Positions 25,240 through 38,005 of a DNA stretch of 64,000 nucleotides are shown here, one piece after another. Within the stretch, counting starts at the first letter, position 1, and each line of letters starts with the position of its first letter. Under the pieces are notes generated by a model, which saw only the letters and a list, made by a program, of their open reading frames with translations, did no database searches and had not been told where the DNA came from. A program made the position numbers and the translations under genes. Source of the stretch: Spodoptera frugiperda (lineage: Eukaryota > Arthropoda > Insecta > Lepidoptera > Noctuidae); contig NC_064233.1 in the NCBI RefSeq assembly GCF_023101765.2, positions 6,843,501 through 6,907,500 of the forward strand. The letters are read 5' to 3'.

Positions 25240-25680
25240 CCATTTATCTTCAATCCAAATATTATGAAAGAAAAGTAATAAACTTCAGTTATTTAGATTT
25301 TCTTGTCTGGCAAATATTAAAAAACGCGGGTGTTACTAAATCATTGAACGCCATCTCTCTACAATTAAAAATTCTAATACCTATTATGAAAGAAAAAGAA
25401 TATTTTTTACTTATTTCACATTTTTTTGTGTACCAAATATTATAAAAGACGAAAAGCAGTAAAAGCCCAAATCCCGCCATTTCTCTTCAATGCAAAATTC
25501 CAATAATATGAAAGAAAACAAATTTTTCCTTATTTTACATCTTTTAATCTGACAGAATATTAAAAAAACCGCGTTTTTAAATTAGAAAAAGCCTAATCAT
25601 TGAGCGCCATTTCTCTCCAATTCAAAATTCGAACATGACAGGAAAAAAATATAAACGTCACTTTTTAACTTTTTTTTTTC
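25240..25680. repeat. Four tandem about 120-bp units upstream of cuticular gene 2
   Basis: Units begin at about 25240, 25351, 25477 and 25607, each with CCAT(T/C)TCTCT(T/A)CAAT, then an ATATGAAAGAAAA-like stretch, TTATTT-rich sequence and an AATATTAAAA-like end. The last unit is partial and ends about 120 bp before the TATA box at 25797. Units have diverged, so the array is old. Confidence 0.7.
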
Positions 25681-25796
25681 AATTTCATATTTTGAGACCT
25701 TGCCCGCATCAGTGGTCCGCCTAGTCTAATCCTTCATAGTAACAAACAGGTACTTGTATACACTTTCAATAACACTGTACAGCGGTTGGTACTTGT

Positions 25797-25833
25797 ATAA
25801 AAGACCGGCGTAACACCACAACAGCATTCAGTA
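25797..25833 (+). promoter_or_regulatory. TATA box and initiator of the second cuticular gene
   Basis: TATAAAAG lies at 25797-25804, and an arthropod-type initiator TTCAGT lies about 31 bp downstream (25827-25832). This predicts a leader of about 34 nt before the ATG at 25863. Confidence 0.75.
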
Positions 25834-25862
25834 GCTATCCTGCAGTCAACAAGAAGTGCACG

Positions 25863-28800
25863 ATGAGATTTCTGGTAATATATATTTTTATATTTACTAT
25901 TATAAATATAAATATAGTGATAACAGAACGTTTTAGATAATAGATAAAGTGATAAAACAAAACGCGTGTGTAAAAAAAAAGAACAACTGTCAAGTTTGAA
26001 TAAAAAAAAAATCATCTGTCAAATTTTCCCGCTTTAAAAAAATAACGTGTTCTAATGACCAAGGAAGTGTCTCATTCATCCTAATGAAACGTTCTGTTAC
26101 AACTATTACTTACATTTTTCTTTTTACATTTTATTTATTTAATTATTTAATCTAACAAATACCATTAATCTTTTCCTCATACTACTCCATATATCAAGAT
26201 AATTAACAGAGCTATGTTAACGTCGGTAATAGATCCCATAAATAGCATTTAGAGGCAGAATAACTGAATTCCTTCACATTTATACTGATCCAATTAAAAG
26301 TAACTAGCAATAATTTGTATGACAAGGTTGTATGAATTAATTTATTCATTTCTTACGCCTTGTGAACTTGTTTTTTTTTGTACCTGAGCTTATTATGACA
26401 AATACTTTATTTAATTGCTTAATTTTCTGTTACAATTCTGTTCAAAATTAGTAGTATTTCTAACCAAAGTTACATGTTCTTCAATAGATGCCTCACTCAA
26501 CTTCTTTTTACCCTTATTCACTTAGAGTCAGCACATTTATGGACTCTCTCCTATCACACTCCCCTTTCTCTTCATCAATTCATTCTGTCACATTTAAATT
26601 CATCCCTTCTCAATGAGTTTTATATGAATTAATTCCGTATTTTCAAATTAGTTAGAAAAAAATTAACTTTGAAATAGTTAAAAACTAATATCACAGTTCT
26701 GTTCTCTCTGTAATCACACAGTCCCTGAAATATATTCCAACATATGACAATGTTTATGACGGGGGAAACCTTTAAAACACGCCTATCATTTTGGGGAGAA
26801 AGATTAGGGAGTATAGGATTTTTACTTCACTAAAATCACCTCGGTGGCTACCGCTTTAGCACCGATAAGGGGCACTGAGACCTCTAACTAGATCCGCTAA
26901 TGTATACGCCCCTAATAACATATCTAACAAGATTGCAACAGAAGCATTGCAGAAAAATATCCTAAACATTAGATATGACTTAAGACTTAAACTGTAGGCA
27001 AACTACAAAATAATTTAAATAAATAAACTCATACATTTTATCGCCCCTATTATTAAACTATTGAAAACAAATGTCACAGCATTAAATAGATATTGCAAAA
27101 CAATAATCATTCGTTGTCATTATCATAATAGTTGTCTATGACTAAGCGTTTGTTATCTGTGGCACGCGTATAAAATGTCAATCATCTGGTTTATGGTATA
27201 GTTTAGTAAAATGTCTGATAAATTGTGGATTGAATTACATTGTGGACATTTTTAAATAATTTACTGATAATACTATGCTATTAGATCTCTTAATACCCAG
27301 AATACTAGGGAAGATAGTACTTTATGATACGCCCTATTAGTTAGTAATTTAGTCACAAATCACAGAGATCTTTCTAACCCTTCTACACCATACAAGTACC
27401 AATTCTTACTTTCCTAATACATTTTTGAACCAAAATATTAATTTGAACGCAAAACTTGCAACCAATACCGTTTTCAGAAAACAAAACAGACATACACTTA
27501 ATCTGTATCACCAATAAAAAAATCTAAATGTCATTCTTCCCGCCAATTTCATAGAATGACCCGCCCCGCCCCAGCTTCGCATGGGTGCAATGGTGATATA
27601 TTACGCATGTATTATACATATAAACCTTCCATAAGAATCACTCTATCTATTAAAAAAACCGCAACAAAATCCGTTGCGTAGTTTTAAAGATATAAGCGTA
27701 CAAAGGGACATAGGGACAGAGAAAGCGACTTTGTTTTATACTATGTAGTGATTTACACCACCTGATCAAACACGTGGGTTTCTCGTTAACACTAATAAAT
27801 TGATAACTGTAATTAAAGAGAACACAATAAAAAATTACATAGAATTACTTACTATCCGCAACGATTAATCGATTAAATTAAATCTCGATTAGTGCTTCAC
27901 ATCGATACAATGAATCGATTTGATCTGGGAAATATTAACATGACGGAAATCTTAGAATCGCGTGACAATTACAATTGTATTAATTTAATTGTATCACGAG
28001 AACTAATTAGTGTTTTCATTAAAACAAGGAATTAATTGTTATACCTAAGCAATATCTGTAATACTATCACATTGCTTGGCTAAAGGCGTCTAACCTAGAC
28101 GTCAAACTGAGTGAATTCTAAGTCATATATTATTGAAACATCTATTTAAGCTAAACGTAGACATCTAATTGAGTGATTTCTAAGTCATATTTTATTAAAA
28201 TATCTATTTACGTATATATTGACACGTCCTTTAAAACTTCCGCATTCTACTGCATTACTCTAAATTCATAATTTTAACTATAGAAGCTTTCAGTCGCTCA
28301 AACGATAATGGAAATCGCATCAAAATATGTCCAACCGTTTTTGAGTTCATCACAAACAGGCAGACAGATGAAGAGAGAATATGTAAAACGACATTTGATC
28401 CATTTTTCGATCCTTATAATCAATACTACCGGCAAACACGCAATGATCTCATTCTAACATAACCCAATCAATTTTTTCAATACCAATACCAAAAAAAAAA
28501 AACTGTCAATCACATTCCGCTCGCAATGTCATTATCAAGGACAGATAATAAAAAACGTCAGACCATAAACGAAACGTAATTATTTTTATGTGGTCGTTAC
28601 ATACCGTTTTTGCTGTGTAGGCTAAAAGCAGGTGGTTAATTGAATAGGTATGTGTTAAAATATTCAAGGTAAACCGATTGAACTTGAAGATTAAAATACT
28701 TGCAGTTTATTAGGTGGTATAATTATTTGAGGATGTAATATTTATAATTGACTAGCTGACCCGGCAAACTTCATGTCCGCCTCTAACATCTTTTTCTCCC

Positions 28801-31800
28801 TAGACTTCTACAAATAATTCAAGACCAAAATTAGCCAAATCGGTCCAGCTGTTTTCGAGTTTTGGCGAGACTAACGAATAACAATTCATTTTTATATATA
28901 AAGTAGAAGATGCCAATGCGCTTATATAATATTCCTACGAGTTTACGAATGCTTACTGCCTACCCCTTCGTGGATAAAAGGCGTGACGTTGCGTTGCGAG
29001 CTTACGAGTATTTTTATTCACATCTTCCAGTTTTTCTATTCTTTCTAACATCATCTCATCCTGCCACAAACTCCTGTCTTTTTCATATCTATCCTTATAC
29101 AATCTGTCTATCTTTTCTTTCACCATCATCTTTCCTTTCAATCTTCGGTCTTCTTTTCCATCCATCTAACATTAAAAACACTAAGTAAATTCAGTATGAT
29201 CTATTACCAAATACCTTGACATAGTCCAATCAAGACTACTTAAAACTATGCCTCACAATTACTAAATCAACTTTAAAACTCCCACACAATTATCCAAAAG
29301 GGCCAATCGCAACTAAACGCTGTTACCATCAAAAACTACACGACCAAACTCCACAATGAATCCCCAAGTGAAGTTACAGAGTCACACCTTATTTGTCACA
29401 GCTATGACACAACACTGCACTACTTTCCGCACGGCCTTAGCACATCACTAGACGTGTCATAACCGAACATGACATGTGTCAAGGTCTCTCATTATAATGC
29501 GTGGCACATCACTATTGTTGTGATATTGTCTATGGCTTCTATTATTTTTAGATATTGTATTTGGAATACAAAAGGTCTTGGAATGTGTCTTGCGTTAGCA
29601 AAATGGAATATCCGACTTTGAGAAGAATATTGGTCAGCAATGAGACATGAGACAGTTATGTCTAAATACTCAAACTCCAATCAATTTTAAGACACTCTCA
29701 AGAACAGTTCTGTCTCTACAAATTCTTTATGAAATGACATTTAAGTACAACTCAAAAAACAGTAGCATTCCAGTTATATATCCTATTCGGGCGTTAGACT
29801 ATTATATATTTCTTTAGAGTTATTTCCTGTCCTGAGTTATTTACTTTCAACTTTTATTCTACATACTCTCAAGTCACAGTTACAAAAATAAACTATAAAA
29901 AACAAACAACGCAGCTCATTAAAAAAACACAACATCACTACCATTCAACGCTTAGAACAAAAACTAAACGCCCCTTTGTCTTCCAAATTCAAACATCACC
30001 AACGAACCATAGACAATTGTCACTTAAAAGAAAATTTTAGGCCAATGTCAGCATGCCATACAGCCACAACTGTCAAACAAGAATGGCGGGAGTTGCGAAA
30101 TGAGTAGACTGGGGTATTTTAAGGCGTTGTCCTGTTAGCGAATTGTTATAGATAAGGTTTATTAGTATTGTAATTGTAAATTGGGGCCAGGTGCAGCCTA
30201 TTTGCAAATCAAGGATTGGTTAGACCTGTTTCGGTAGGATTTAAGGTACCAGTGTTGAATAGGTACCCATTTGATATTTAAATGAAATTAATCTTGTATT
30301 CATTGAAGGGTATGATAAATTATGTAAAATGAGTAAACTGATTTAATTATTTTTGACGTTTGAACTAGAATCGTTAAACATAGGGCTTAAATTATTACTT
30401 TGTTTTTGAGGCCAAAGACTTCTCCCGCCTTGGGCAAAGGAGAGAGGAGAGTAAAACTATTACTGACTAAATACCACCCCGTTCCTACTCCTGCATTTCG
30501 AGGCGGAGCCCCGGTAAACCCGCTAGGCAGTTTGCAGCTCCCAAGAGCAAATTATTACTTAGTTTTTCTTTCATACTCCATCCACAAACAAACACAATAT
30601 TATGTCAAGTATTATGTAAAAACTTCTAAAACACACAGTAAAATCTTTGACCTAGCTTCGAAAACTCACGTTGAAACGCGAAATATTACTTAAAATTCAC
30701 TACCCAACACCAAAATCGTCACCACATAGAAAAAACTAGAACATACAACAATTTACCGAGAAACGACGAACAGTAGAAAATTTGCAACAATGCAAAATTT
30801 ACTGTTGCATAGATCCTGTATACCGATTAAGTGAATTAACATCAACAGTTACTAAACGAAACAGTAGCAGACTGGCAACACTTAATGCATACAAAAAAGT
30901 TGCCGTATAAAAAAATCGATTTACGATTATTAATTCTGACATTCAAGGCTGTATGTCACACGTTTTTGACAGGTTCGTATTTGAAATTGACAGTTGATTT
31001 ATTTATTGTCCTAAGTCTTGCTACTGTATTGAGTCTATCTTTAAGGGATGTGTCGGTTTCAAAAATGTATTCTAGATATAATCTAAACTTTCATTTTGAT
31101 TGCTCGTAAACCTCAATCAAGAAAATCTAAATTAGTCTTACAAATACACCAGAGATAGATCAGTAATCAAATAACACAGTCAAAGTCAAAGTCAAAGTCA
31201 AAATCAAATCATTTATTCCAATTAAACCATATACTTAAGTACTTTTGAAACGTCAACAAAGAAAGAAATAAATAATAGTCTGTCAGTCTGTCCGTCAGTG
31301 CCAACTGGAGAGTTACCAGTCCCAAAAACATAAAAAAATTGCCACTTTACAACTCTAGACCACCAATGCTAAATAGAATGTTGTCATCGGCATTTTTTCG
31401 GCTAATTACATTGCAATTAGCAATCACTGTTTTTTTTTAATAACTATGTTAATCACACGAAGCAAGCACCGACATTATTCAGCCTAGTAAAGACGGGAAA
31501 CGTGCAATTCTTTTTTCAGGGCTACTGAATTCAATTTGCATTTGTTTTAAAGACCATTTTTATACTCCTTTAAAGTAGGGAGGCCTGTGCCCTGCAATGG
31601 GACGACCACGGCTAAAACAAAATATTAATAAAATAATGGGTAGAAACTAAAAACTGCTAGATGGTTTGTAACGTCCCGCGACCTTTCCCGCATTATGTTA
31701 AACCGTGGAAATCCAGTTATGACATCTCCTCAACACAAGATTTAACGATAACTACTATTAAAAACGAAACCCTATAATGACTTCTACACCTTTCCAATCA

Positions 31801-33293
31801 CATCCACATAACAATCAACCCAAAATAACGATCAGTACCAAAAATAACTCTAAACCCGTTATCCAACACAACGAACGGACAACGTTAACAACGGAAGACC
31901 GGAATAGAGTTATTAAAACAACAGTTAAAATCGTTATTCCGTAATTTGCACGCATAATCTCAAGGTGGTACCTAGTTAACGCAATGCAGAAACTAAATTA
32001 AATCAACGATATAGATTTCACGCTTTGTTTAACTTCTAATTTAATTCAACGTATTTATACACACATTAACGTATGCATAACCAGTTTAAACTGACCGTCG
32101 AATGTGCTGAAGGATCATACAAAGCGAGTTCATGGTAAACTGGTTATGCGTAGCTCTCTAATAAGTCTACGACGTTTCGATAAATTAGCAATAACTGTTT
32201 TTTTGACAACTGTTATTTTGATTAATGTTTCGGTAGCCATCTCTTGACACGAAACGATTGCTTGATTTATTGCGCGAATTAAATTCGTAATGAAATCGAT
32301 TTTGTACTACTTATTATGGTTATCATTGATTTATAGTCTTTTTAATAGATGTGTTTTTAATTAATGTAGAATACATTTTGAGATAAATAAACAAAGTTCC
32401 TAGAGACTTTCTCTAGATAAAAAACAGACTAGAACTTTATGTTATGCGCTCTAATATCTGAGATTTCATAGTTAGAACCCCAATACTAATACGAATAACC
32501 TAACCAAAGAAACATAACCCTTATTCAGCATTGACGAGCGCAAACGACCTATATACAAAGAACCCTCAACAAATTGATATTAACGACATCAAACCCAGTA
32601 TTACTATCAGAACTTTACAGCATTGATGAAAGCAAACGACCTATATACAAAGAACCCTCACTACATTAATATTAACGACCTCAAACCTAGTATTACTATC
32701 AGAATTTTACAGCATTAATGAAAGCAAACGACCTACATACAAAGAACCCTCACCAAATTTATATCAACGACCTCAAACCCAGTTCTACCAACAAATTTTC
32801 ATATTATAATCATCTCCAACAGATTGCTTTCGTCGCCATCCTCGGCTATGCCTCCGCCAGCGTGATCAGCCCCTACGTGTATGGGGTGAATGCTGGTGAC
32901 GCCCAGGCTGCAGCCATCGACGCGACAGTGGCCGCCCAGGACCACGCCCGTGCCGTCGGCGAGAGCCAGGCACGTGCCGCCGAAGCCGCTGTCCAGTTCA
33001 ACACCGAGGCAGTCCGTCAAGTTGCTGAAGCCAACCGAGACCTCCATGAGAACGCGTACTGGGGATCCGTCGCCGCCAACCAGAATGCCGTAGCTGCTGC
33101 CCAGTCCCACGCCGCTGCCGCTAGCGGAGTCGCCGCCGCCCACGCCGGTATCGCCGCCGCCCGTGCCGCTTACGCCGCTCCCTACGGCATCGCCGCCCCC
33201 TACGGCATCGCCGCCGCTCCCTACGGCTTCGCTGCCCCCTACGGCATCGCCGCTCCCTACGCCGCCCACGGACTCGGCTACCACGCCTGGTAA
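25863..33293 (+). CDS. Secreted Ala/Tyr-rich cuticular protein, two exons
   Basis: Exons join(25863..25874, 32823..33293), 160 codons. Exon 1 encodes only MRFL before a GTAATA donor; exon 2 starts after CATCTCCAACAG in phase 0. MRFLIAFVAILGYASAS is a signal peptide. The mature part begins VISPYVYGVNAGDAQAAAID, continues as an Ala/Gln/Glu-rich helical segment (about residues 35-110) and ends with repeated AAPYGI-type units and GLGYHAW. The AAPYG repeats are typical of structural cuticle proteins. The exon layout, intron phase and GDAQAAAIDA motif match the gene at 8641, so the two are paralogues in the same orientation. The 6.9-kb intron is long for such a small gene. Exon 2 is markedly GC-rich, with C/G-ending codons. 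AATAAA signals follow at 33529, 33539 and 33569. Confidence 0.88.
27555..27745 (+). mobile_element. Helitron-like repeat, family L
   Basis: Contains CGCCCCAGCTTCGCATGGGT, a TATTACGCATGTATTATACA stretch and ends AAAGCGACTTTGTTTTATAC. A reverse copy is at 13855-14035. This kind of sequence is widespread in Lepidoptera; the Helitron label is from memory of the terminal motifs. Confidence 0.5.
28745..28905 (+). mobile_element. Family M repeat (CTAGCTGACCCGGCAAAC start)
   Basis: Starts CTAGCTGACCCGGCAAACTT and ends near ACGAATAACAATTCATTTTT. A partial relative lies at 37400-37500 (CGAGTTTTAGTGGGACTAAC). It is a common insect interspersed repeat; class uncertain. Confidence 0.5.
30405..30540 (+). 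mobile_element. Family B repeat in cuticular gene 2 intron
   Basis: Copy with TTCTCCCGCCTTGGGC, ACCACCCCGTTCCTACTCCT and GGAGCCCCGGTAAACCCGCT. The plus-strand frame over it is not a gene. Confidence 0.65.
32526..32800. repeat. Three 92-bp tandem units just before cuticular exon 2
   Basis: Units start CAGCATTGACG / CAGCATTGATG / CAGCATTAATG at 32526, 32618 and 32710 and share CAAACGACCTATATACAAAG and AGAACCCTCA. The third is partial and runs to within about 25 bp of the AG acceptor at 32821-32822. Confidence 0.8.
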
Positions 33294-33600
33294 ATCGATA
33301 ACGGATCCCAAAAACGGTTATTTCAAAAATAACAGTTTTCAAAAACCGTTATTTTTTACTTAACCGTTTTTGTCCCTTAGTCGATTGTATCTGGCAACAC
33401 TGGTGGTGTGTTTTTTATGTCGTTAGTGTTGCTAGGTAGTGGTTGGCTGAGGGTAGCAACACCACCGCTCAAATGGATAAAAAACATGCTCAAACGAACT
33501 AAGGTCTCATATAGTAACTCTCTTTGTAAATAAAAGTAAATAAAAGATGCCATCACTGCCAAAGTGTAAATAAACACGTTTTTACAAAACAAAACACATG
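33294..33600 (+). other. 3' UTR of the second cuticular gene
   Basis: Downstream of the TAA there is a cluster of complementary AACGGTTATTT / AAATAACAGTTTT tracts (33308-33370) that could fold, then three AATAAA hexamers (33529, 33539, 33569). The poly(A) site is inferred to lie between about 33545 and 33600. Confidence 0.55.
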
Positions 33601-36599
33601 TTATTTTAATTACAACTCCTTTTTACCCCACCTATAATGATAACTATAATAATCTTTATACAAAAACTATAACGAAAAATAAATCAGAGTCTACAGCGAA
33701 CGCAGTTTGAAATGACACAGCTCCAGATATCGCTATTCTAAAAAGGAAGTACAAATTACAATCAATTCAATCTAAATTAAACACAAACTGATTGAAAAGA
33801 AGATTGACTGACAAGAGATTATTTATTTAATAAACAAAGGTCAATATTACGCAGTAAAATATAGTTTACCTATTGTTCTTCTACATCTACAGTAAAAATC
33901 TTCTACAGTAGCGAAATATTTTAATTTTACTCATTCGAAAATCACGGTAAATGTAGGTATCAGCTGCACATTAAAATTAGACGATTAGACCTATCATCAC
34001 TTCATTAGACCATGACGAAACCACAAATATGATCATAAAGATACTATATTATATCTACACTTCTATCTACTATCAAAATAAACAGACATAATATAAATAC
34101 GGTAGTTTCTACTAGTCAAATTCAATACTTTTATCGAAATGTCAAAAACGTTACTTTTCTATGAATTTTGTAGGAGATCGCAACTTATGACGTTATAAAA
34201 TTTTAGTGTCAAATAAAATAACACACTTATTTCTCAAAAAAATAAATAAGTATATCGTCATATTAATGAATGAAAGTACGATTATTTTGGGATATTATAT
34301 TGTATTGAAAAGTCAAAATAATTACCCAATTATAAAAAAATGCAACAATTTTTTTCCGAAACTTTCTTTTTTTGTTTTGACGGCATACCTATTTTCCGGA
34401 ACTACTAGTCCGATTCGAATAATTCTACTTATGTTGGATAGCGTATTTATCAAGGAAGGCCATATGCTATAAAACATCACGCTATGACCAATAGGAGCCG
34501 AGCAAAGCGGGTAAAACCGCGCGGAAGTAGCTAGTACAAAATAAATTACGTAGGTATCAGATACCAAGGCTTAATGCATACCTAAATAATTAATTCAGCA
34601 TTTAATTGATATAATTATGGCACGCAGTTGACAAGATTATTAAGGCAAGCTGTTTAACTAATGGTCACTAATCTATATCAGATAATTAGAACCAATATTA
34701 ATTTATAGACTTCTGTGTAAGAATTCTGTCTAAGTGTGGGAGAGCCATGCTTCGGCACGAATGGGCCGGCTCGACCGGAGTGATACCACGGCCTCACAGA
34801 AGGCCGACGTGAAACAACGCTTGCGTTGTGTTTTGTTGTGAGTGAGGTTACCGGAATCCCCCTTCCCAATCTTTCCAATCCCCAATTCCCTAACAACCCT
34901 TAAAATCCTAACCCCTAAAAGGCCGACGACGCACTTGTGTTTCGAGTGTCCATGGTGCTTACCATCAGGTACCGCCTGCTCGTTTACCGGCTTTATCATA
35001 AAAAAGTCAAGCTGTTCAACTAAAGTTTACTAATCTATATCAGATGATTAGAATCCATAATATTATGGGTTCTAATGTAAGAAAAGGCCTTTTATTCCAA
35101 GAAGGGGTAGGCAGTACTGAACCTTGTGAATTTTTTGCAGTTATGTTATGAGACCCATTATTTACAGAGCACTGTCTTTTTTTTCGGTCAAAACCATCTA
35201 ATATCGTCTCTCACCATGGTTGAGGTGAGAGAGAGTTTTAGACGCTTACTGACTAAACACCACCTGTTCCTACTCCTGCTTTTCGAAACGAAGCACCGGT
35301 TTTCCCTCCTTAAAAAAAAAAACAACCAACAACCCACTAAAATACAAGAACATACATAAAACTCGAAAGAACTCAATCATCCATTAACAAACCAACTTCC
35401 TGAACTGCAACTGTTCAAAATGCCTTCGAAAACAAAGAAGGTATATATTCTGGATAATTCGCCAAGCCCTGCCCAGTAACGGCAGGTGATTATGACCTTT
35501 AAAGCTATAGAGATAAGTGCCAATTACGTGTGCAAGTGTTGTGGAAACCAGATACTTGATTTCTAGACTGCCTTGGGGAGGGCGTAGGCTTTTGTTGGTT
35601 GTGACATAGGGGCGGGAAGTTTGGCCAACTTGTTGGGGAAATAGTTGGGTCGAGCATTTATAGTGGTATCGCTCTATTAAACTAATATTATTAATTTAAT
35701 TATAACATTCGTGAGACATAGTAAATTAATCTGCTCAGTAGCAATAACTCTGCTCTGCTCCGTAGCAGCGCGACAATTGCCGCGTCGTGTGTCGCGGAAT
35801 GCTGCTCATGAATATGAGCCTCTAGCATGGCTTGAAACTAGTCGAGTTCCTCGTCAAACAGTAACCCGATAATATAATAATGAATATTATAAAATTGAAA
35901 ATTTGTTTGGATGTTCGATTGTTTGTCCCACGATGAAACTAGTGAACGGATTTTGACGAAATTTGTTATACAGATAGAGTAGATGACTTGTGTGATAGAA
36001 TACTTTTTATCTTTCGAATCCACTGGCAGAGGCTGGTATGTTTATAAAAGGGGAGCCCATGAATATGTATATGGAAAGATTAACATATGGGAAATAGTTG
36101 GTATTCTGATAAATGTACCAACCATATCTGCTTATCTTATTCATAAGAGTAGAAGGATTCTTCCGCCGGACGGCCCTCACCAAGCATAACTCGCATATAA
36201 GTTTGAAATCGCCAACCCTCACTGAGCAAACGTAGTTATTAAAGCTCAAACCTTCTCATGTGAGAAGCGGCCTTTGGTCAGCACACTTATAGCACGCTGT
36301 TGATGATGTGTGGACACAATCCTGCTAAATAAGTAAAATAAAACTAAGCAGTGTGAGTCACCCAACAAGTTGGCTCAAACGACGCTCGACATTCTACCCA
36401 GCCGTATGTATTAAAATATCATTTGGACGAAATAAATTATGAATGTAGACCACCTTGGGCCGAGTGCAGAATATAAACAAAACAAGATATCATTACCTGG
36501 CTAACATTTACATTTCAATATACTAGCTTTTCCCTGCGACTTCACCTGCGTCAATTTAAGAATTTACTTTAGAGTTACTACCCATTGAAAACAAAAATA

Positions 36600-36730
36600 T
36601 AGGTAGTTGTGGCGACACACGACAGGTAACAAATGACAGAAGTCGCACATAGACTATCGACGAGCAAATCAACGGATGACTTCATAAAAATCCTACATCG
36701 CACATATGAAGTTTACATGCGAATAAACAC
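36600..36730 (+). mobile_element. Family Q repeat
   Basis: Shares GACAGAAGTCGCACATAGAC, GAGCAAATCAACGGATGAC-like and CATCGCACATATGAAG-like blocks with about 19000-19140. Two copies in the window; class not known. Confidence 0.5.
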
Positions 36731-37854
36731 GGATAGAAAATCCCAACGAACAACAGTTGGGCAGAAAGCCCGCCAGGCATGATCACCTCGCCTGGTCGGA
36801 GGATCTTAGTGAACTTTACTCTCTGTTCCCCAAATTGGTACCAAAAACCTTGTCTAGTTGAAAGCGCTAATGTTTAAAACTACTGGTTCGAATTACATAA
36901 TTACTTTTGTTTTTTCATAAATATAATATGGTATAAGCCGGTAAAAAGCAGACGGATCACCTGATGGTAAGCAGTGATATCGCCGCCGCCCATGGATACC
37001 AGAAACCACACAAGGAGAGGAACTAGTATCAGAATAAAATAAATCTGTGTTACTCACTATTATTCAATACGTACAAACAGATATTTCTTCATTATAACAT
37101 TAGTATGTACATTGGACATGTATATTTATTTGTACATAGCACTTCAAGTGTCCACTTCCTCCATAAATATTATATTACGAGTCTATTTAAATACTACATG
37201 AGTAGTGACTATGTCATTGGTCGAGTGGTCGCTATGTCAAGTCGGTTACAGTATTATTGAGCTTTTGGCACTGCTGGGTCGGCTCGACCGGAGTGATACC
37301 ACGGCCTCACAGAAAACCGACGTGAACAACGCTTGCGTTGGGTTTCGTTGTGTGAGTGAGGTTATCGGAGACCCAATATCACCTTTTAAACCATCCCGGA
37401 CTTCCACAAATGCAAGACTAAAGTTTACCAAATAGACCCATCTGTTCTCGAGTTTTAGTGGGACTAACGAATAGCAATTGATTATGTTAGATTACATAGA
37501 CACGATAATCTATAAAACAATCGAATACATAAACAATGTAATAAACAAATCAATATGCCAATATTAATTCAGATACTTATGTAGGTACATAATATATATA
37601 TGTATGTATTTGTCTAAAACATTGTACCAGTATATCAAAATTGTCGTACCGAATCGTACTAAATAATATTTGTAAATGCATTGTTGTAGTACAATATTGA
37701 AAGCTATTACAAGTGTTAAATGTCTAGTTTTCTCGTTTTATCGATGAAGCTTTATTAATCAAGTCGTTTTTTTTACATGGTGAAAACTGAACGCTGCCAA
37801 ACGCTGTAAACATATAATGGTGAAAAACGAGTTTTATTTTCAATTTCATTATTT

Positions 37855-38005
37855 TTTATGGAATAGAGATCAAACGAGCTGACGTATCACCTGATGGTAA
37901 GCAATCAGCGCCGCTCATGGTCACGATAGGCGGCAGCACCACCAGAGGAGTTACAGGTGCGTTGCCGGCCTTTTAAAGTGGAATACGCACTTTTCTTGAA
38001 GGTTT
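37855..38005 (+). mobile_element. Family R repeat, related to family A
   Basis: Resembles family A at its start (ATCACCTGATGGTAAGCAAT) but then reads CAGCGCCGCTCATGGTCACG and ends GCCTTTTAAAGTGGAATACG. A related piece is at 2010-2150. Confidence 0.5.

Larger units (their letters stand above)
15692..25796. other. Intergenic, repeat-rich stretch
   Basis: No supported gene. It holds family B copies (15940-16075, 17710-17860, 22540-22680, 23195-23320), short family C tails (16980-17025, 17070-17112), family A copies (17368-17456, 20770-21111, 23838-23868, 24625-24925), family E (18250-18345), family O (18364-18570), family Q (about 19000-19140), family F (19314-19510), family P (19730-19880), an AAT/AAAT microsatellite (20003-20045), a complete family C SINE (22255-22530), a GGATTG-type minisatellite (23900-24035) and four about 120-bp tandem units (25240-25680) just before the second cuticular promoter. 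Confidence 0.65.
25875..32822. other. Long intron of the second cuticular gene
   Basis: No nested gene is supported. Contents include a Helitron-like copy (27555-27745), a family M element (28745-28905), a family C tail (about 28910-28990), a family B copy (30405-30540), a family O copy (31175-31330), a diverged about 65-bp direct duplication around 28090-28220 and, at its 3' end, three 92-bp tandem units. Much of the rest is plain AT-rich sequence. Confidence 0.7.

Noticed and set aside
32799..33342. Minus-strand Gly/Ser-rich and Arg-rich frames over cuticular exon 2
   Set aside because: Shadow frames of a GC-rich, repetitive Ala/Tyr coding exon; no start context, no homologue recognised.
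35419..35445. Exon-like ATGCCTTCGAAAACAAAGAAG followed by GTATAT on the plus strand
   Set aside because: Seven codons with an ordinary donor arise by chance often; no promoter or second exon was found.
36730..36840. Minus-strand stretch reading like KILRPGEVIMPGGLSAQLLF
   Set aside because: Resembles a fragment carried by a dispersed lepidopteran repeat next to family Q; too short and unsupported to call as a gene.
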